A DNA stretch of 64,000 nucleotides. It comes from Puffinus mauretanicus. Its lineage: Eukaryota > Chordata > Aves > Procellariiformes > Procellariidae. Position numbers and translations under genes: made by a program. Positions 63,656 through 64,000 of this stretch are shown here, one piece after another; the first letter of the stretch is position 1, and the number at the start of each line of letters is the position of its first letter. The stretch is from NCBI GenBank assembly GCA_023333565.1, contig JAJKFH010000227.1, positions 434,001-498,000 on the forward strand, read 5' to 3'. Below the pieces are notes generated by a model. That model had not been told where the DNA came from and made no database searches. It worked only from the letters and a program-made list of their open reading frames with translations.

Positions 63656-64000
63656 AGACACCAAGCAGATTCATCTGTCTTTAGTGTGCAGAGTTTGAAC
63701 TGACTCTTCAGGCTAATGAAAGTGTTAGAGGATGCTGAGATTGCCAAGTCAAAATTACTCAAGTTAAAATGTGCTAGTTTTAAACCACACAGCATAACCT
63801 TAATGCATAGGCACAAGGTCAATTATTATATTTTTTTTTTTTACCAACATGAGGAAGTCTGTGCACTGCTGAAATCCTGTTGGATTTCAGGCCAGTGATT
63901 TGGATATACAGCAGAAGCTTGAACACAGTACACCTAGACTGTCTGTACTTGAGTTACTGGGTCAAGGTTTGCAAACTTTTTCTATTCAGGACACCCAAAT
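63656..64000. other. AT-rich end of the window, no gene recognised
   Basis: No exon-like or repeat sequence was recognised apart from a short T run near 63830. Confidence 0.6.

Noticed and set aside
35000..64000. HSBP1, the gene upstream of MLYCD in mammals
   Set aside because: I looked by eye for its conserved short coiled-coil coding sequence on the minus strand and found none. It may lie beyond the window. A translated search would settle this.
1..64000. CRISPR arrays, operons, rRNA or intact tRNA genes
   Set aside because: None were seen. The intron structure and repeat content are those of a vertebrate genome.

Overview
The window is about 64 kb of a vertebrate nuclear genome, almost certainly a bird and probably Neoaves. 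The evidence is one five-exon gene with canonical GT/AG introns, a CpG-island promoter in an otherwise AT-rich background, a CR1 LINE with the avian-type octamer-repeat 3' end, and a solo LTR of a kind I associate with neoavian endogenous retroviruses. Nothing bacterial, plasmid or phage is present.

The one protein-coding gene I can support is MLYCD, malonyl-CoA decarboxylase, on the minus strand. Its coding sequence runs from an ATG at 34290 to a stop at 13143-13145, in exons 34290-33739, 25381-25269, 24003-23847, 23561-23412 and 13676-13143. All junction phases agree, and the exons join without a break into 501 residues. The product keeps both catalytic residues (Ser337 and His431 here, matching Ser329 and His423 in human), a basic N-terminal presequence, a second in-frame ATG after that presequence, and a C-terminal SKL peroxisomal signal. 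It is the metabolic switch that turns malonyl-CoA into acetyl-CoA and CO2.

Layout. 1-12.2 kb: sequence downstream of the gene with no recognisable exons, a CA microsatellite and a possible tRNA-like SINE scrap. 12.2-13.1 kb: probable 3' UTR with several AATAAA signals. 13.1-34.3 kb: MLYCD, with a 548-bp solo LTR in the last intron. 33.7-34.56 kb: CpG island with three CCAAT motifs, a GC box and a YY1-type site. 34.6-64 kb: no protein-coding exon found; it holds a GC-rich block at 36.78-37.30 kb bounded by good splice-like signals, a decayed MIR/CORE-SINE near 50.3 kb, a 5'-truncated CR1 at 58.65-60.23 kb with much of its reverse transcriptase still readable, and a CR1 tail at 63.6 kb.

The most unusual signal is compositional. 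To the left of the CpG island the + strand has more A than T and more C than G. To the right it has more T than A and more G than C. This fits minus-strand transcription of MLYCD plus an unrecognised rightward transcript, or a replication origin, at the same island. I found no convincing new protein-coding system.
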